Source of the DNA: Paludisphaera soli
GTDB lineage: Bacteria; Planctomycetota; Planctomycetia; Isosphaerales; Isosphaeraceae
Direction of reading: 5' to 3'
Assembly: GCF_011064595.1 (NCBI RefSeq)
Contig: NZ_JAALJI010000005.1
Location: forward strand, 186,001-250,000
DNA length: 64,000 bases
Shown: positions 1 to 9,500 of the stretch, in pieces
How positions within the stretch are numbered: position 1 is the stretch's first letter
How the letters are laid out: every line of letters begins with the position of its first letter
Program-made: the position numbers and the translations under genes
Notes under the pieces: model-generated
Told to the model about the DNA's origin: nothing
What the model saw: only the letters and a program-made list of their open reading frames with translations
Database searches by the model: none

Positions 1-1346
1 CCGGGGCCGACGGCGGCTTCATCCTGGAAGAGCCGGCGTCCCGGACGTTGCAGGGGCGGTCGCTCCTGGCCGTCGCCGAGGGGGGCCGACGCCTCGGCGT
101 CTTCCGATACGACGCCGCCGCCTCGCGGGCCGCGTGCGAGGTTCCGACGCGGATCGTCGCCCGGCCGGCCCGGTCGATCGTTGCGATCGTGAGCGACGCC
201 GAGGGTCGGCCGGTCGCCGGCGCCGAGGTCCAGGCCGTCGGCGAGCGTCGGGCCTACCCCCGCGCCGCGACCGACGCCGACGGCCGGGCGACCGCCTTCG
301 CGCCGGCCGAAGCGCCCGTGGAATGGCTCGTCGCGCGCAAGCTCGGGGTCGGCTTCGATTTCCTCCCCGCCGCCGCCGCCGACGGGCCCCCCGACCCGGC
401 CCCGGTCGCCCTCACGCTCGGCCCCCCACGCGTGATCCGGCTGCGGGCGGTCGACGAGCAGGGCCGGCCGGCGGCTGGCGTCGCGTTCACCGCCTGGTTC
501 TTCCAGCGCGACGAGAACCGGACCGGCCTCGGGTTCAACGGCCGGATCATGTCGGCGACGACCGACGCCGAGGGACTCGCCGCGTTCGACTGGCTCCCCG
601 CCGGGGTCGCCCACCCGATCACCCTCTTCCCGATCGATCCCCGGTTCGCCGTGCGGCGGACGGTCGTGGAGGGGGAGCCGGACGAATCGGCGACGGTCCG
701 CCTCGCGCGACTCACGCCGATCCGGGGGCGGGTCACGCTCCCCGACGGCTCGCCCGCGAGGGACGTCCGGGTGACGGCCCAGGGGCGCGGCTTCGGCGAG
801 GACCTGGGGGTGGGCCTGGCGCGGACGGCCGACGACGGGACCTACGCCCTCGACGCGGCCCCGGACGAGATGTACGCCGTCTCCGTCGACGACGCGGACT
901 GGGCGGCGGCCACGCGGCGCGGGGTCCTCGTCGAGGCGGGCGCCCCGGTCGACGGGGTGGACTTCCGCCTGGCGCGCGGGACGCTCCTCCGCGGCGTCGT
1001 GCGGGAAAGGCCGGGAGGCCCCCTCGCGGCGGGGGCGGGGGTCCGGCTCTACGAGACGACCGTCGCGCCGCCCGACGAGGTCCTCATCGGCCGCGAGGGG
1101 GTCTTCCGCACGAGCTACGCCCCGGCCGACGCACGCGGCCGGTACATGTTCCGGGTCGGGCCCGGGACCTACGTCCTGGAAGGCCCCGGCGGCTCCACGG
1201 CCCCGGTCGCGGTCACGGACCAGGCGGAGGTCGTCCGCGACTTCCCCGTCGTCGGCCCGCCGCCGGAGCCCGAGGGGGGGCCCTTCAGGAAATCCGCCCT
1301 CCCGTTCTCGAAATCTCGGACGCGCCGGCCCCTCCTCGACCAGTAG
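1..1346 (+). CDS. Carboxypeptidase-regulatory-like repeat protein, C-terminal part (5' end outside window)
   Basis: The reading frame is open from the first codon of the window (frame starting at base 3), so this is the 3' part of a larger gene; the TTG at 48 is not a convincing start. The visible ~447 residues are a chain of beta-sandwich carboxypeptidase-regulatory-like (CarboxypepD_reg/SpaA-like) repeats, each with a phrase such as DAEGRPVAGAEV or TDADGRATA. It aligns residue for residue with the repeat region of the next gene (for example VRIRAVDEEGRPAAGV against VIRLRAVDEQGRPAAGV), so the two are tandem paralogues 44 bp apart. This copy stops where the other continues into more repeats and a thioredoxin domain, ending in a basic, unrelated tail. 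Probably the missing N-terminus also carries an ECF sigma factor and a membrane anchor, but that is inference. Confidence 0.75.
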   Translation, partial: GADGGFILEEPASRTLQGRSLLAVAEGGRRLGVFRYDAAASRAACEVPTRIVARPARSIVAIVSDAEGRPVAGAEVQAVGERRAYPRAATDADGRATAFAPAEAPVEWLVARKLGVGFDFLPAAAADGPPDPAPVALTLGPPRVIRLRAVDEQGRPAAGVAFTAWFFQRDENRTGLGFNGRIMSATTDAEGLAAFDWLPAGVAHPITLFPIDPRFAVRRTVVEGEPDESATVRLARLTPIRGRVTLPDGSPARDVRVTAQGRGFGEDLGVGLARTADDGTYALDAAPDEMYAVSVDDADWAAATRRGVLVEAGAPVDGVDFRLARGTLLRGVVRERPGGPLAAGAGVRLYETTVAPPDEVLIGREGVFRTSYAPADARGRYMFRVGPGTYVLEGPGGSTAPVAVTDQAEVVRDFPVVGPPPEPEGGPFRKSALPFSKSRTRRPLLDQ

Positions 1347-1390
1347 AGTGGGGAGCGGGGCGACGAACGAAGGGTCGAGGGGGCGCGGGG

Positions 1391-4300
1391 ATGGGCCGAG
1401 GGCCGACGAACGAGACGTTCCGGCGGATCCGGGCGCTTTACGCGACGGGGCCGGTGGGGGACCTGGACGACGCACGGCTGCTGGAGCGGTTCGCGGTCGG
1501 CGAGGGGCTGGATCGCGAGGACGCCTTCGCGGCGCTGGTGCGGCGGCACGGGCCGATGGTGCTCTCGGTCTGCCGGCGGATGCTCGACGGACATGGGCCC
1601 GGGCGGACCGACGCCGACGACGCGTTCCAGGCCGTCTTCCTGATCCTCGCCCGCAAGGCCGGCTCGCTGCGGCGTCCCGACGACCTGCGGCCCTGGCTCT
1701 ACGGCGTGGCCGTCCGCACCGGGAAGGAGGCCCGCCGCCGCGCCCTGCGGCTCCGCGACCGGGAAGGGGGGCCGCTCGACGACGCCCTCGCCGCGCCGGC
1801 CCCGGCGGACGCCGACCTGGCCGACCTCCGCGCGGCGCTCGACGAGGAGTTGGAGCGGCTCCCCGGCCGCTACCGCGAGCCGATTTTGCTCTGCGAGCTG
1901 GAGGGCGCCTCGCGCCGCGACGCCGCCTCGCGGCTGGGCCTGGCCGAAGGGACGCTTTCGAGCCGCCTCGCCCGGGGCCGCAACCTCCTGCGCGACCGCC
2001 TCGCCCGCCGCGGCCTGGCCGTCGGGTCGCTCGGCGCGGCGCTGGTCCCCCGGCCGGCGACGGCCGGCCTCGCCGCGCTGGTCGACGCCTCGACCCGCCT
2101 CGCCGCCAACGTCCGGTCTCCGCACGCCGGGACGGTCCCGGCCTCGGTCGCCGCCCTCGCCGAAGGAGTCCTCGCCATGCTCGCCGCCGCCCGATGGAAA
2201 GCCGCCGCCTCGTCCGCCGCGGGCCTCGCCGCCCTCGCCCTCACCGCCGGCCTGGCCTGGGGGTATGGGGGCCTCGCCCCGCAGCCCGATCCGGCGCCCG
2301 CCGTCGCCCCGGCCGACGAGCCCGAGCCCGCGAAGCAGACCGGCCCGGTCCGCCTCCGGGGCGTGGTCGTCGACGAGGCCGACCGCCCGCTCGCCGGGGC
2401 CGAGGTGCGGCTCGACCCCGAGTCGATCCGCGAGGTCCGCGCGACGACCGGCCCGGACGGCGCTTACGAGATGGCCGTCGACCGGCCGAACCTGGGCAAC
2501 TGGACGATCCTGGCGCGGACGGACGACGGCCGTTCGGCCGGGCTCCTGCGGGTCGATCGCGAGCTGACGCCGGCCCAGGCCCAGGAACCGGCGAGGATCG
2601 TCGTCCGGCCGTCTCGCGAGGTCCGCGTCCGCGTCGCCGACGCGGCCGGGGATCCCGCGGCCGGCGTGACGGTCGAGGCCGTCGCCGCCTACAACGCAGT
2701 CGCCCACGAGACCACCGGGCCCGACGGCGAGGCCCGCCTGCTCGTCCCCGCCGACGCCGTCGTCCCCTGGATCACCGCCCAGAAGCCGGCGGCCGGCTTC
2801 GACTACGCGGAGTTCGGCGAGGGCCGCGCCGGCGACCGGGTCGAGGGCGTGAAGGCCGACGCCCTGCCGGCGTTCGTCGCCCTGACCCTCGGCGAGCCCC
2901 GGACCGTGCGGATCCGGGCCGTCGACGAGGAAGGCCGGCCCGCCGCCGGCGTCGGCTTCTACGTCTGGCTGCTGAAGCGCGACGACCGGGCGAGCGTGGT
3001 CAACTACGCGAGCCGGATCCATCACGAGACGACCGGCCCGGACGGCGTGGCGACCTTCGACTGGCTGCCGAGGTCGAAGTACAGCCTGGCCTTCTGGCCG
3101 ATGGGCGACGGGATCACCTCGCGACGCATCGTCATCGAGGAGGACCAGCCCGACGAAGTGTCCGCACGGCTGGAGCGGGACGTGAAGATCCGCGGCCGGG
3201 TCACGCGGCCCGACGGCTCGCCGGCGCGGGGGATCAAGGTCCTCGCGTTCGGGTCGGGCCGGGGGAACGACCGCGGCTACGAACGGACGCGGACGGACGA
3301 CGAGGGCCGGTATACGTTGCAGGTCCCTCCGGGCGAGACCTACGCCGTGTGGGTCGACGACCGCGATTGGACCGCCCCGGCGCGGATGGACGTCGTCGCC
3401 CCGGCGGGGAGGCCGATCGAGGGGGTCGACATCGGCCTGGTGAAGGGGACGCTCGTGAAGGGGAGGCTGACCGTCGGCCCCGACCGACGCCCGGCGACCC
3501 AGGCCTGGGTCCACGCCCAGCAGACCCGCGGCGCCGCGCCGGACGACCCGCGCGAGGGAGGGGAAGCCGCCGACCGCCGGGTCCGGATGTTCGCGAACGC
3601 GGACGTCGAGCCCGACGGCTCCTATGCGCTCCGCCTGCCCCCCGGGACGTACGAGCTGACCGGCCCGGTCCGCGACGACCGCTCGACCCTCGTCGTGGGC
3701 GACGAGCCGGTGCTGATCCGCGACTTCCACATGGACCGGCCCGAGCGCGGGCGGTTCTCCGGGAGGGTGGTCGACGAGTCGGGCAAGCCGGCGGCGGGCG
3801 CCCGGGTGGAGATCGCGGAGGTCTCCGGCATCCCCTTCACGGTGGTCGCCGACGCCGACGGCCGATTCCAGACCGAGCGTCGGCTCGAACGGACCTACGT
3901 CTGCGTGAAGACCGCCGACGGCGGCCTGGGCGCCCTCGTCGAGGTCGGCCCCGACGAGCCGGAGGTCGCCCTCGTGCTCGCCCCCACCGCGACGGCGACC
4001 GGCCGGATCCTCGACGAGAAGGGGGAGCCGGCGCGGCGGGAGAAGCTGGAGTGGGGCTTCCAGGTCCACGACCGGGAGACCCGCGACGGCACCTCGTATA
4101 CGGCCTTCGCGCCCGAGGTGGTCACCGACGACGAGGGCCGGTTCACGCTGCCGCCGCTGGTCGTCGGCCAGCGTTACGAGATCCGCATTCGCCGCGACGA
4201 CGTCTACCACCTGGCCGGCGTCGCCAAGCCTGACAAGCCCGGCCTTATGGACCTGGGCGACCTTAGCGTCGGATCGGAACGCGCCGCGTCCACCTTCCGC

Positions 4301-4738
4301 GACGACGCGCCCGACGTCGGCGACGTCGCCCCGCCGATCGACGCGACGACGCTCGACGGGGAGCCGCTGCGGCTGTCGGACTTCGCCGGCAAGTACGTCC
4401 TGCTCGGCTTCTGGGCGACCTGGTGCGGGCCGTGTCTCGCCGAGGAGCCGCACATCCGGGCCGCGTACGACGCCTTCGGGAAGGACGGCCGGCTGGCGAT
4501 CGTCGGCCTCAGCCTGGACGAGTCGATCGACGCCCCGCGCAAGTTCCAGGACGAGCACAAGGTCCCCTGGACGATGGCCTTCCTCAACGGCGGCACCCAG
4601 GGCCCCAACGCCGCCTACGGCGTCCGCGCGATCCCGTCATTGGTCCTCGTCGGCCCCGACGGCAAGATCGTCGCCCGTGGCCTGCGCGGGGCGGGGATCC
4701 AGGCCGCCGTGGCGAAGGCGCTGAGCGCCAAGCCGTGA
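1391..4738 (+). CDS. ECF sigma factor fused to membrane segment, regulatory-like repeats and C-terminal thioredoxin domain
   Basis: A protein of 1115 residues. Residues ~40-110 match sigma-70 region 2 (DADDAFQAVFLILARKA, RPWLYGVAVR) and ~150-205 match region 4 (RLPGRYREPILLCELEG, then a helix-turn-helix ending GTLSSRLARGRNLLR). A hydrophobic segment at ~271-292 can cross the membrane. About seven carboxypeptidase-regulatory-like repeats follow (~310-970). The C-terminus (~985-1115) is a TlpA/redoxin-type thioredoxin fold with active site WCGPC at ~1011-1015 and the cis-proline region RAIPSLVLVGPDG. The layout puts the DNA-binding half in the cytoplasm and the repeats and thioredoxin outside. 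ECF factors with C-terminal extensions are known in planctomycetes; the terminal thioredoxin suggests redox or cell-wall sensing (inference). The ATG at 1391 is preceded by a G-rich stretch and starts at the expected sigma N-terminus. Confidence 0.9.
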   Translation: MGRGPTNETFRRIRALYATGPVGDLDDARLLERFAVGEGLDREDAFAALVRRHGPMVLSVCRRMLDGHGPGRTDADDAFQAVFLILARKAGSLRRPDDLRPWLYGVAVRTGKEARRRALRLRDREGGPLDDALAAPAPADADLADLRAALDEELERLPGRYREPILLCELEGASRRDAASRLGLAEGTLSSRLARGRNLLRDRLARRGLAVGSLGAALVPRPATAGLAALVDASTRLAANVRSPHAGTVPASVAALAEGVLAMLAAARWKAAASSAAGLAALALTAGLAWGYGGLAPQPDPAPAVAPADEPEPAKQTGPVRLRGVVVDEADRPLAGAEVRLDPESIREVRATTGPDGAYEMAVDRPNLGNWTILARTDDGRSAGLLRVDRELTPAQAQEPARIVVRPSREVRVRVADAAGDPAAGVTVEAVAAYNAVAHETTGPDGEARLLVPADAVVPWITAQKPAAGFDYAEFGEGRAGDRVEGVKADALPAFVALTLGEPRTVRIRAVDEEGRPAAGVGFYVWLLKRDDRASVVNYASRIHHETTGPDGVATFDWLPRSKYSLAFWPMGDGITSRRIVIEEDQPDEVSARLERDVKIRGRVTRPDGSPARGIKVLAFGSGRGNDRGYERTRTDDEGRYTLQVPPGETYAVWVDDRDWTAPARMDVVAPAGRPIEGVDIGLVKGTLVKGRLTVGPDRRPATQAWVHAQQTRGAAPDDPREGGEAADRRVRMFANADVEPDGSYALRLPPGTYELTGPVRDDRSTLVVGDEPVLIRDFHMDRPERGRFSGRVVDESGKPAAGARVEIAEVSGIPFTVVADADGRFQTERRLERTYVCVKTADGGLGALVEVGPDEPEVALVLAPTATATGRILDEKGEPARREKLEWGFQVHDRETRDGTSYTAFAPEVVTDDEGRFTLPPLVVGQRYEIRIRRDDVYHLAGVAKPDKPGLMDLGDLSVGSERAASTFRDDAPDVGDVAPPIDATTLDGEPLRLSDFAGKYVLLGFWATWCGPCLAEEPHIRAAYDAFGKDGRLAIVGLSLDESIDAPRKFQDEHKVPWTMAFLNGGTQGPNAAYGVRAIPSLVLVGPDGKIVARGLRGAGIQAAVAKALSAKP

Positions 4739-4804
4739 ATGCGACGGCTTCCCGCGCCCGCGCGACGACCCTAGAATGGGGGCGGAGAAGGGAGGGCCGT
4801 TCTC

Positions 4805-5065
4805 ATGGACAGGATCCTGCGAGGCGTCATTCGCGGACGGACGATCGAGCTGGACGAGGAGACCGGCATCGAGGACGGCCGGAGGGTCGAGGTCGTCCTC
4901 CGGTCGAAGAAGTCGCTCCCCGGCCCGCCCCCCGGCTGGACCCCCGGCGTCCTCAGCTCGGCCGCCGGCGCGCTGGCCGGGATCTGGACCGAGGAGGACG
5001 ACCGCGTCCTGGAGGAGATCGAGCGGGATCGCCATCGGCCGTCGAGCCGCGAGGCACCCGAGTGA
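4805..5065 (+). CDS. Antitoxin of a VapBC-like toxin-antitoxin pair
   Basis: A protein of 86 residues. The N-terminus (MDRILRGVIRGRTIELDEE, then DGRRVEVVL) resembles the AF2212/DUF104-like small beta-barrel antitoxins found with PIN toxins; the C-terminal half (WTEEDDRVLEEIERDR) is charged and probably helical, the part that usually wraps the toxin. A GGAGAAGGGAGGG stretch lies upstream of the ATG. The stop overlaps the start of the PIN gene (GTGA, 4 bp), as expected for translationally coupled antitoxin and toxin. Family assignment is from the sequence pattern and context; the pairing is the strongest argument. Confidence 0.75.
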   Translation: MDRILRGVIRGRTIELDEETGIEDGRRVEVVLRSKKSLPGPPPGWTPGVLSSAAGALAGIWTEEDDRVLEEIERDRHRPSSREAPE

Positions 5066-5463
5066 GCTTCCTCCTGGATACGAACATCCTCTCCGCCTAC
5101 CTGCGACGGCCTTCGAGCCTGGGCCATCGCTTCGTCCAGCATTCCGGACGCCTGTACACGTCGAGCATCTGCGTGGCGGAACTCTCCGTGTGGGCGCTCG
5201 CACGCCCGGCCGCCGATCCTCTCCGCGAGGCCCTCGACGACCTGCTCTTCCGCGAGGTCGGCGTCCTCGACTTCGACGCCGATTGCGCCTCCGAGTTTGG
5301 GCGGCTTCGCGTCGAGTTGAGGCGAGTCGGGGTCGGCGTCGACGGCATGGACCTGCTGATCGCCGCCACGGCGATGGTCTACGACCTGACCCTGGTCACG
5401 CACAACACGGCGCACTTCATAAGCATTCCCGGGCTGCGGACTGAAGACTGGCTCGTCGACTGA
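5062..5463 (+). CDS. PIN-domain ribonuclease toxin (VapC-like)
   Basis: A protein of 133 residues, the usual VapC length. The PIN-domain acidic residues are visible: LLDTNILSAYL (first Asp near residue 5), the central Glu in CVAELSVWAL, and GMDLLIAATAMV with VTHNTAHF towards the end. PIN toxins cleave RNA, often tRNA or rRNA, when the antitoxin is degraded. It starts with GTG at 5062 inside the antitoxin stop codon. A frame open further upstream is antisense-like sequence and was not used. Directly after its stop lies a copy of the tail of the preceding thioredoxin domain. Confidence 0.88.
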   Translation: MSFLLDTNILSAYLRRPSSLGHRFVQHSGRLYTSSICVAELSVWALARPAADPLREALDDLLFREVGVLDFDADCASEFGRLRVELRRVGVGVDGMDLLIAATAMVYDLTLVTHNTAHFISIPGLRTEDWLVD

Positions 5464-5464
5464 A

Positions 5465-5557
5465 CCGATCGGCCCCGAAGGCAAGATCCTCGCCCGTGGC
5501 CTGCGCGGGGAGGGCGTCAAGGACGCCCTGGCGAAGGCGATCGGCGTGAAGCCCTGA
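5465..5557 (+). pseudogene. Orphan C-terminal fragment of a thioredoxin-like domain
   Basis: Thirty codons just after the PIN toxin stop read PIGPEGKILARGLRGEGV and end in AIGVKP and a stop. They match the last ~30 residues of the sigma/thioredoxin fusion (VGPDGKIVARGLRGAGI ... ALSAKP) at about 70 percent, and the DNA shares long runs such as CGCCCGTGGCCTGCGCGGGG. No start codon or upstream domain goes with it. It is the remnant of a paralogous gene whose 5' part was lost, or a duplicated gene end created when the toxin-antitoxin pair entered. Confidence 0.75.
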
Positions 5558-5738
5558 GAGGGCGGCCTCGTTGGACGCGGGCGAGGCGCTTCCCCATCAT
5601 GCAGGCCCCGCCCGCCCGACCTTTGGGGCGGACGCCCGCGTCGGCTGGTCATCCGACGGCGTTCCTGATCGTCTTCCCCCTCATCCGGCCCTGACGGGCC
5701 GCCTTCCCCCGCGAGGTGGGGGAAGGGGGTAGGGCGGG
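5558..5738. repeat. Intergenic region between converging genes with dispersed hairpin repeat (copy A, 5674-5730)
   Basis: The segment 5674-5730 begins CCCCCTCATCCGGCC and contains two nested inverted repeats: GGCCCTGACGGGCC, and CCTTCCCCC paired with GGGGGAAGG. The same unit occurs twice more at 26335-26382 (opposite strand) and 26428-26477. It lies between converging genes, so it could end transcription from both sides, but no T-run follows. Nothing else is seen in the rest of the gap. Confidence 0.7.
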
Positions 5739-6452
5739 TCACTTGTAGACGGCGACGCCGGGGACGGCTTCCTTGAACTTGGCGACGGCCTCGGGGGAGA
5801 CGTTGGCGCCGATCAGGTAGACGGACTTGAGGCTCTTGACCTCCTTGAGGGTCTCCAGGCCGGCGTCGGTGACGGCGGTGCGGCTGAGGGCGAGGACCTG
5901 GAGGTTGGGGAGGCCCTTCAGGTGGGCCAGGCCCGCGTCGCCGACCTTGCTGTTGGTCAGGAAGAGCATGGTCAGGCCCTTGAGGTCCTTGATCTGTTCG
6001 AGGCCGGCGTCGGTGATCGCGGGGCTCATCAGGGTGAGCGCGGTGAGGCCGGGCAGCTCCTTGAGCGGGGCGAGCGCGGCGTCGGCGATCTGGGGGGTGT
6101 CGATGTAGACGACCTGGAGGTTGGGGATGGTCTTGAGGAAGCCCAGCCCTTCCTTGTCGCCGGACCAGGTCTTGAGGATGTTGACCGTGGCGACCTCGGC
6201 CCCGTCCTTCCCCTTGTCGACCGTGAGCGACGCGCCGAGCTTCTCGACCTCGACCTTGGCGAGCTTGGTCTTCAGCTCGGCGACCTCCTTCTGGAGGGCG
6301 GCGATCTGCTCCTTGAGCTTGGCCGGGTCTTCGGCCGGGGGTGCGGCGGCGGGGGGCTCCTCCTTCTTGGCCTCCTGGGCGAGGGCCGGGAGGGCCGCGG
6401 TCAGGGCGAGGAGGAGGAGGGCGAGCGGGCGGAGTCGGAGTAGCGGGGTCAT
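5739..6452 (-). CDS. Secreted leucine-rich repeat protein
   Basis: A protein of 237 residues. The N-terminus is a signal peptide (RLRPLALLLLALTAALPALAQ). A Lys/Glu-rich segment at ~45-75 (LKEQIAALQKEVAELKTKLA) predicts a coiled coil. From ~85 on, about five ~24-residue leucine-rich repeats of the bacterial type common in planctomycetes appear, with the recurring phrase ITDAGLEQIKDLKGLTMLFL and VTDAGLETLKEVKSL. Such repeats bind proteins; no catalytic domain is present. It is probably periplasmic or cell-surface located. Its partner is unknown. Confidence 0.85.
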   Translation of the reverse strand: MTPLLRLRPLALLLLALTAALPALAQEAKKEEPPAAAPPAEDPAKLKEQIAALQKEVAELKTKLAKVEVEKLGASLTVDKGKDGAEVATVNILKTWSGDKEGLGFLKTIPNLQVVYIDTPQIADAALAPLKELPGLTALTLMSPAITDAGLEQIKDLKGLTMLFLTNSKVGDAGLAHLKGLPNLQVLALSRTAVTDAGLETLKEVKSLKSVYLIGANVSPEAVAKFKEAVPGVAVYK

Positions 6453-6549
6453 GGTGGAGGGGCTCCCGGGTTGCGGCTTCGCATCGGTCGTGGGCTGGCC
6501 AGGGTAACCCGGCCCTCGCGGCGACGCAACCCGCAGGGTCCCCCGGGGG

Positions 6550-9500
6550 TCACGACAGCAGGAATTCCAGGTCCTCGCGGGTGAGGCCCGAGATGACGCG
6601 GTTGTCGGCGTTGAGGATGGCGTCGGCCAGGTCGCGCTTCTTCTGCTGGAGCTCGAGGATCTTCTCCTCGACGGTGTTCCGGCAGATGAGCCGGTAGGCG
6701 AAGACGTGCTGGGTCTGGCCGATCCGGTGCGAGCGGTCGATGGCCTGGGCCTCGACGGCGGGGTTCCACCAGGGGTCCAGCAGGTAGACGTACTCGGCGG
6801 CGGTCAGGTTGAGGCCCAGCCCGCCGGCCTTGAGGCTGATGAGGAAGATCGGGCATTCCGTGTCGTTCTGGAACCGGTCGACCTTGGCGGCGCGGTTGCG
6901 GGTGCGGCCGTCGAGGTACTCGTAGACGAGCCCCTCCTGGTCGAGCCGCTCCTTGACGATCGACAGGAAGCTGGTGAACTGCGAGAAGACGAGGACCTTG
7001 TGCCCCTCCTCGACGATCTCGGCCAGCGAGGGCATGAGCAGGTCGAGCTTGGCGCTGGGGCTGGAGTTGAGGTCGGGGCTGATGAGGCCGGGGTGGCAGG
7101 CGGCCTGGCGGAGCCGCAGGAGCGCCTCCAGGACCTCGATCTTGGAGCGGTTCAGCTCGGCGGAGTCCTTCTTCAGGAGGGCGTCGCGGTAGTGGACCCG
7201 CAGCTCCTCGTAGGTCCGGCGCTGTTCCGACTCCATGTCGCAGTAGAGGGTCTGCTCGGTCTTGTCGGGGAGGTCCTTGACGACCTCGGACTTGGTCCGT
7301 CGGAGGATGAACGGCCGCAGGGCCTTGGCCAAAAGCGAGCGGTCCTCGCCCTCGGCGAGGGTGGACGACCCGGCGTAGCGCTTGAAGACGGTGTCGCTGC
7401 CGAGCATGCCGGGGTTGAGGAATTCCAGGAGCGACCAGAGCTCGCCGATGTGGTTCTCGATGGGCGTGCCGCTGATGGCCAGGCGGTGGCGGGAGCGGAG
7501 CAGCCGGGCGGCCTTGGCGGACTGGCTCTCGGCGTTCTTGATGGCCTGGGCCTCGTCGAGGATGACGTAGTCGAACTCGACCTCCACCAGCTCGGCGATG
7601 TCGGTCCGCATGGTGCCGTAGGTGGTGACGATCAGGTCGTACTCGTCGAACTTCTCGCGGAGCGGGTGGCGGCCGGGGCCGGTGTAGTCCAGGACGCGGA
7701 GCCGGGGGGTGAACTTCTCGGCCTCCTGGAGCCAGTTGAAGACGAGCGAGCGGGGGACGACGGCCAGGGTGGGGCCCTTGGCCTGGCGTCGGAACCGCCG
7801 GCGCTGCAGCAGCGCGAGCACCTGGATCGTCTTGCCGAGGCCCATGTCGTCGGCGAGGATGCCGCCGAAGCCGAACCGCTGGAGGTAGTCGAGCCAGCCC
7901 AGGCCCTCGCGCTGGTAGGCGCGGAGCTCGCCGTGGAACCCGGGGGGGGAGTCGAGCGGGACGACGCCGTCGAACTGGCGGAGGTTCTTGCGGACCTTGG
8001 CGAAGGCCTCGTCGATCTGGATCTCGGGCTGGTTCTCCAAAAGCGCGTCGAGGAGCCCGGCCTGGGAGGCGTTGAACCGCAGCGCGCCGTTCTCGCCGGC
8101 GGCGCCGAGGTCGGCGAGCAGGCCGTAGCGCTTCAGCCACTCCTCCGGGAGCATGCCCATCGAGCCGTCGCCCAGCTCGATCATGGCCTCGCCGCGGCGG
8201 GCGGCGGCGAGCAGCTCGGGGAGCGAGACGCTCTGGCCGCCGTAGTCGACGCCGCCGTCGAGGTCGAACCAGTCGATGCCGGTGGAGAGGGCCAGCTTGA
8301 ACTCGCCGGCGGGGCGGATCAGCTTCCCCTCGGCCTCGATCCGCCAGCCCTCCTGGACCAGCTCCTTGGTGACGGCGTCCATCCGCTTGGCGGGGAGTTC
8401 CAGCGTGTTGGGGTCGAGCCGGGGGTCCTTGGCCTCGCGGAAGCCCAGCTCGAACAGCTTGACGTCGGCGGCCGACTCGGTGCGGGGGTCGCGGCGGATG
8501 ACCAGGCCCAGCTCGGTCGAGACGGCCAGGGGGGTCGTCCGGCCGGCGGGGATCAGGGCGCCGTCGTAGTCGAACTCCAGCTCGGCGAGGAGCTTGTCGG
8601 CGGCCAGGCCCCAGTTCTGGCGGGGCGTGCGCAGGGTGAGGCTGGGGCGGGGCTTGACGGCGATCTCCTCCAGCGCCATCGTCTCGACCAGCTCGCCCGC
8701 CGGGACGCGGGCCTCGGCCAGGATCCGGCCGAGCATCAGGTCCTGCTGGGGCTCGACGAAGGTGATCTCCTTCTCGTAGCGGAGCCGGACGATCCAGGTC
8801 ATGACCCCCAGGTCGTCGAACCGGGCGGCGCGGCCGACCCCCAGGACCAGGAGGCCGGGGACGAGGACCAAAGGCTCGGCCAGGTCCATGCGGTTGTCGC
8901 CGCGGCGGAGGACGCCGCGCCACGACCAGCGCTTGCCGCCGGCCTCGGCGCGGAGGTCCAGGGCGAACCGCCAGGGCTGGCCGTCGTCCCAGCGCATGGT
9001 GGGGGGCTCGTCCTCGCCGTCGGTGCGGCGGAGGCGGAGCCGGCCGCTGCGGGCGAGCCGCTCGACGAGCGAGGCCTGGTCCTTGCGGAGGATGAACCGG
9101 CGGGTGCCGCGGAGCTCGGCGGCCGGGTTGGCGCGGCGGGCGGGGGCGGCCGGGGCCGCGGCGGCGCCGTCCTCGCCCGGGGGGTGGCCGTGGCCGTTGA
9201 GGCCGGCGGTCAGGGTGGGGACGCCGTGGTGGGCCTCGTCCAAGAGGGCCAGGAGCAGGCGGTCCTCGGGGTCGTACTTGACGTGGGCCGCCTTGGGGGC
9301 GTACCACCAGGGCCGCAGCGGGCCCCACTCGCCGGTGGGCTTGCGCTGGCGGCGGGCCAGGTCGATGACCACCTGGTTCTGGGCCTGGGTGGCGGCGACG
9401 TCGAGGACGTAGACCAACAGCCGCTTGGCGTTGCGGTTGACGGCCTTGGCCCCGGCCGCGCCGGCGCCGGCGCGGCCGGCGGCGGCGTCCTCGCGGCGGG

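Noticed and set aside
1169-4558. Long open frame on the minus strand opposite the sigma/thioredoxin gene
   Set aside because: Antisense of a gene with clear domains; the translation is low-complexity Arg/Gly/Pro-rich, as expected from G+C-rich codon bias.
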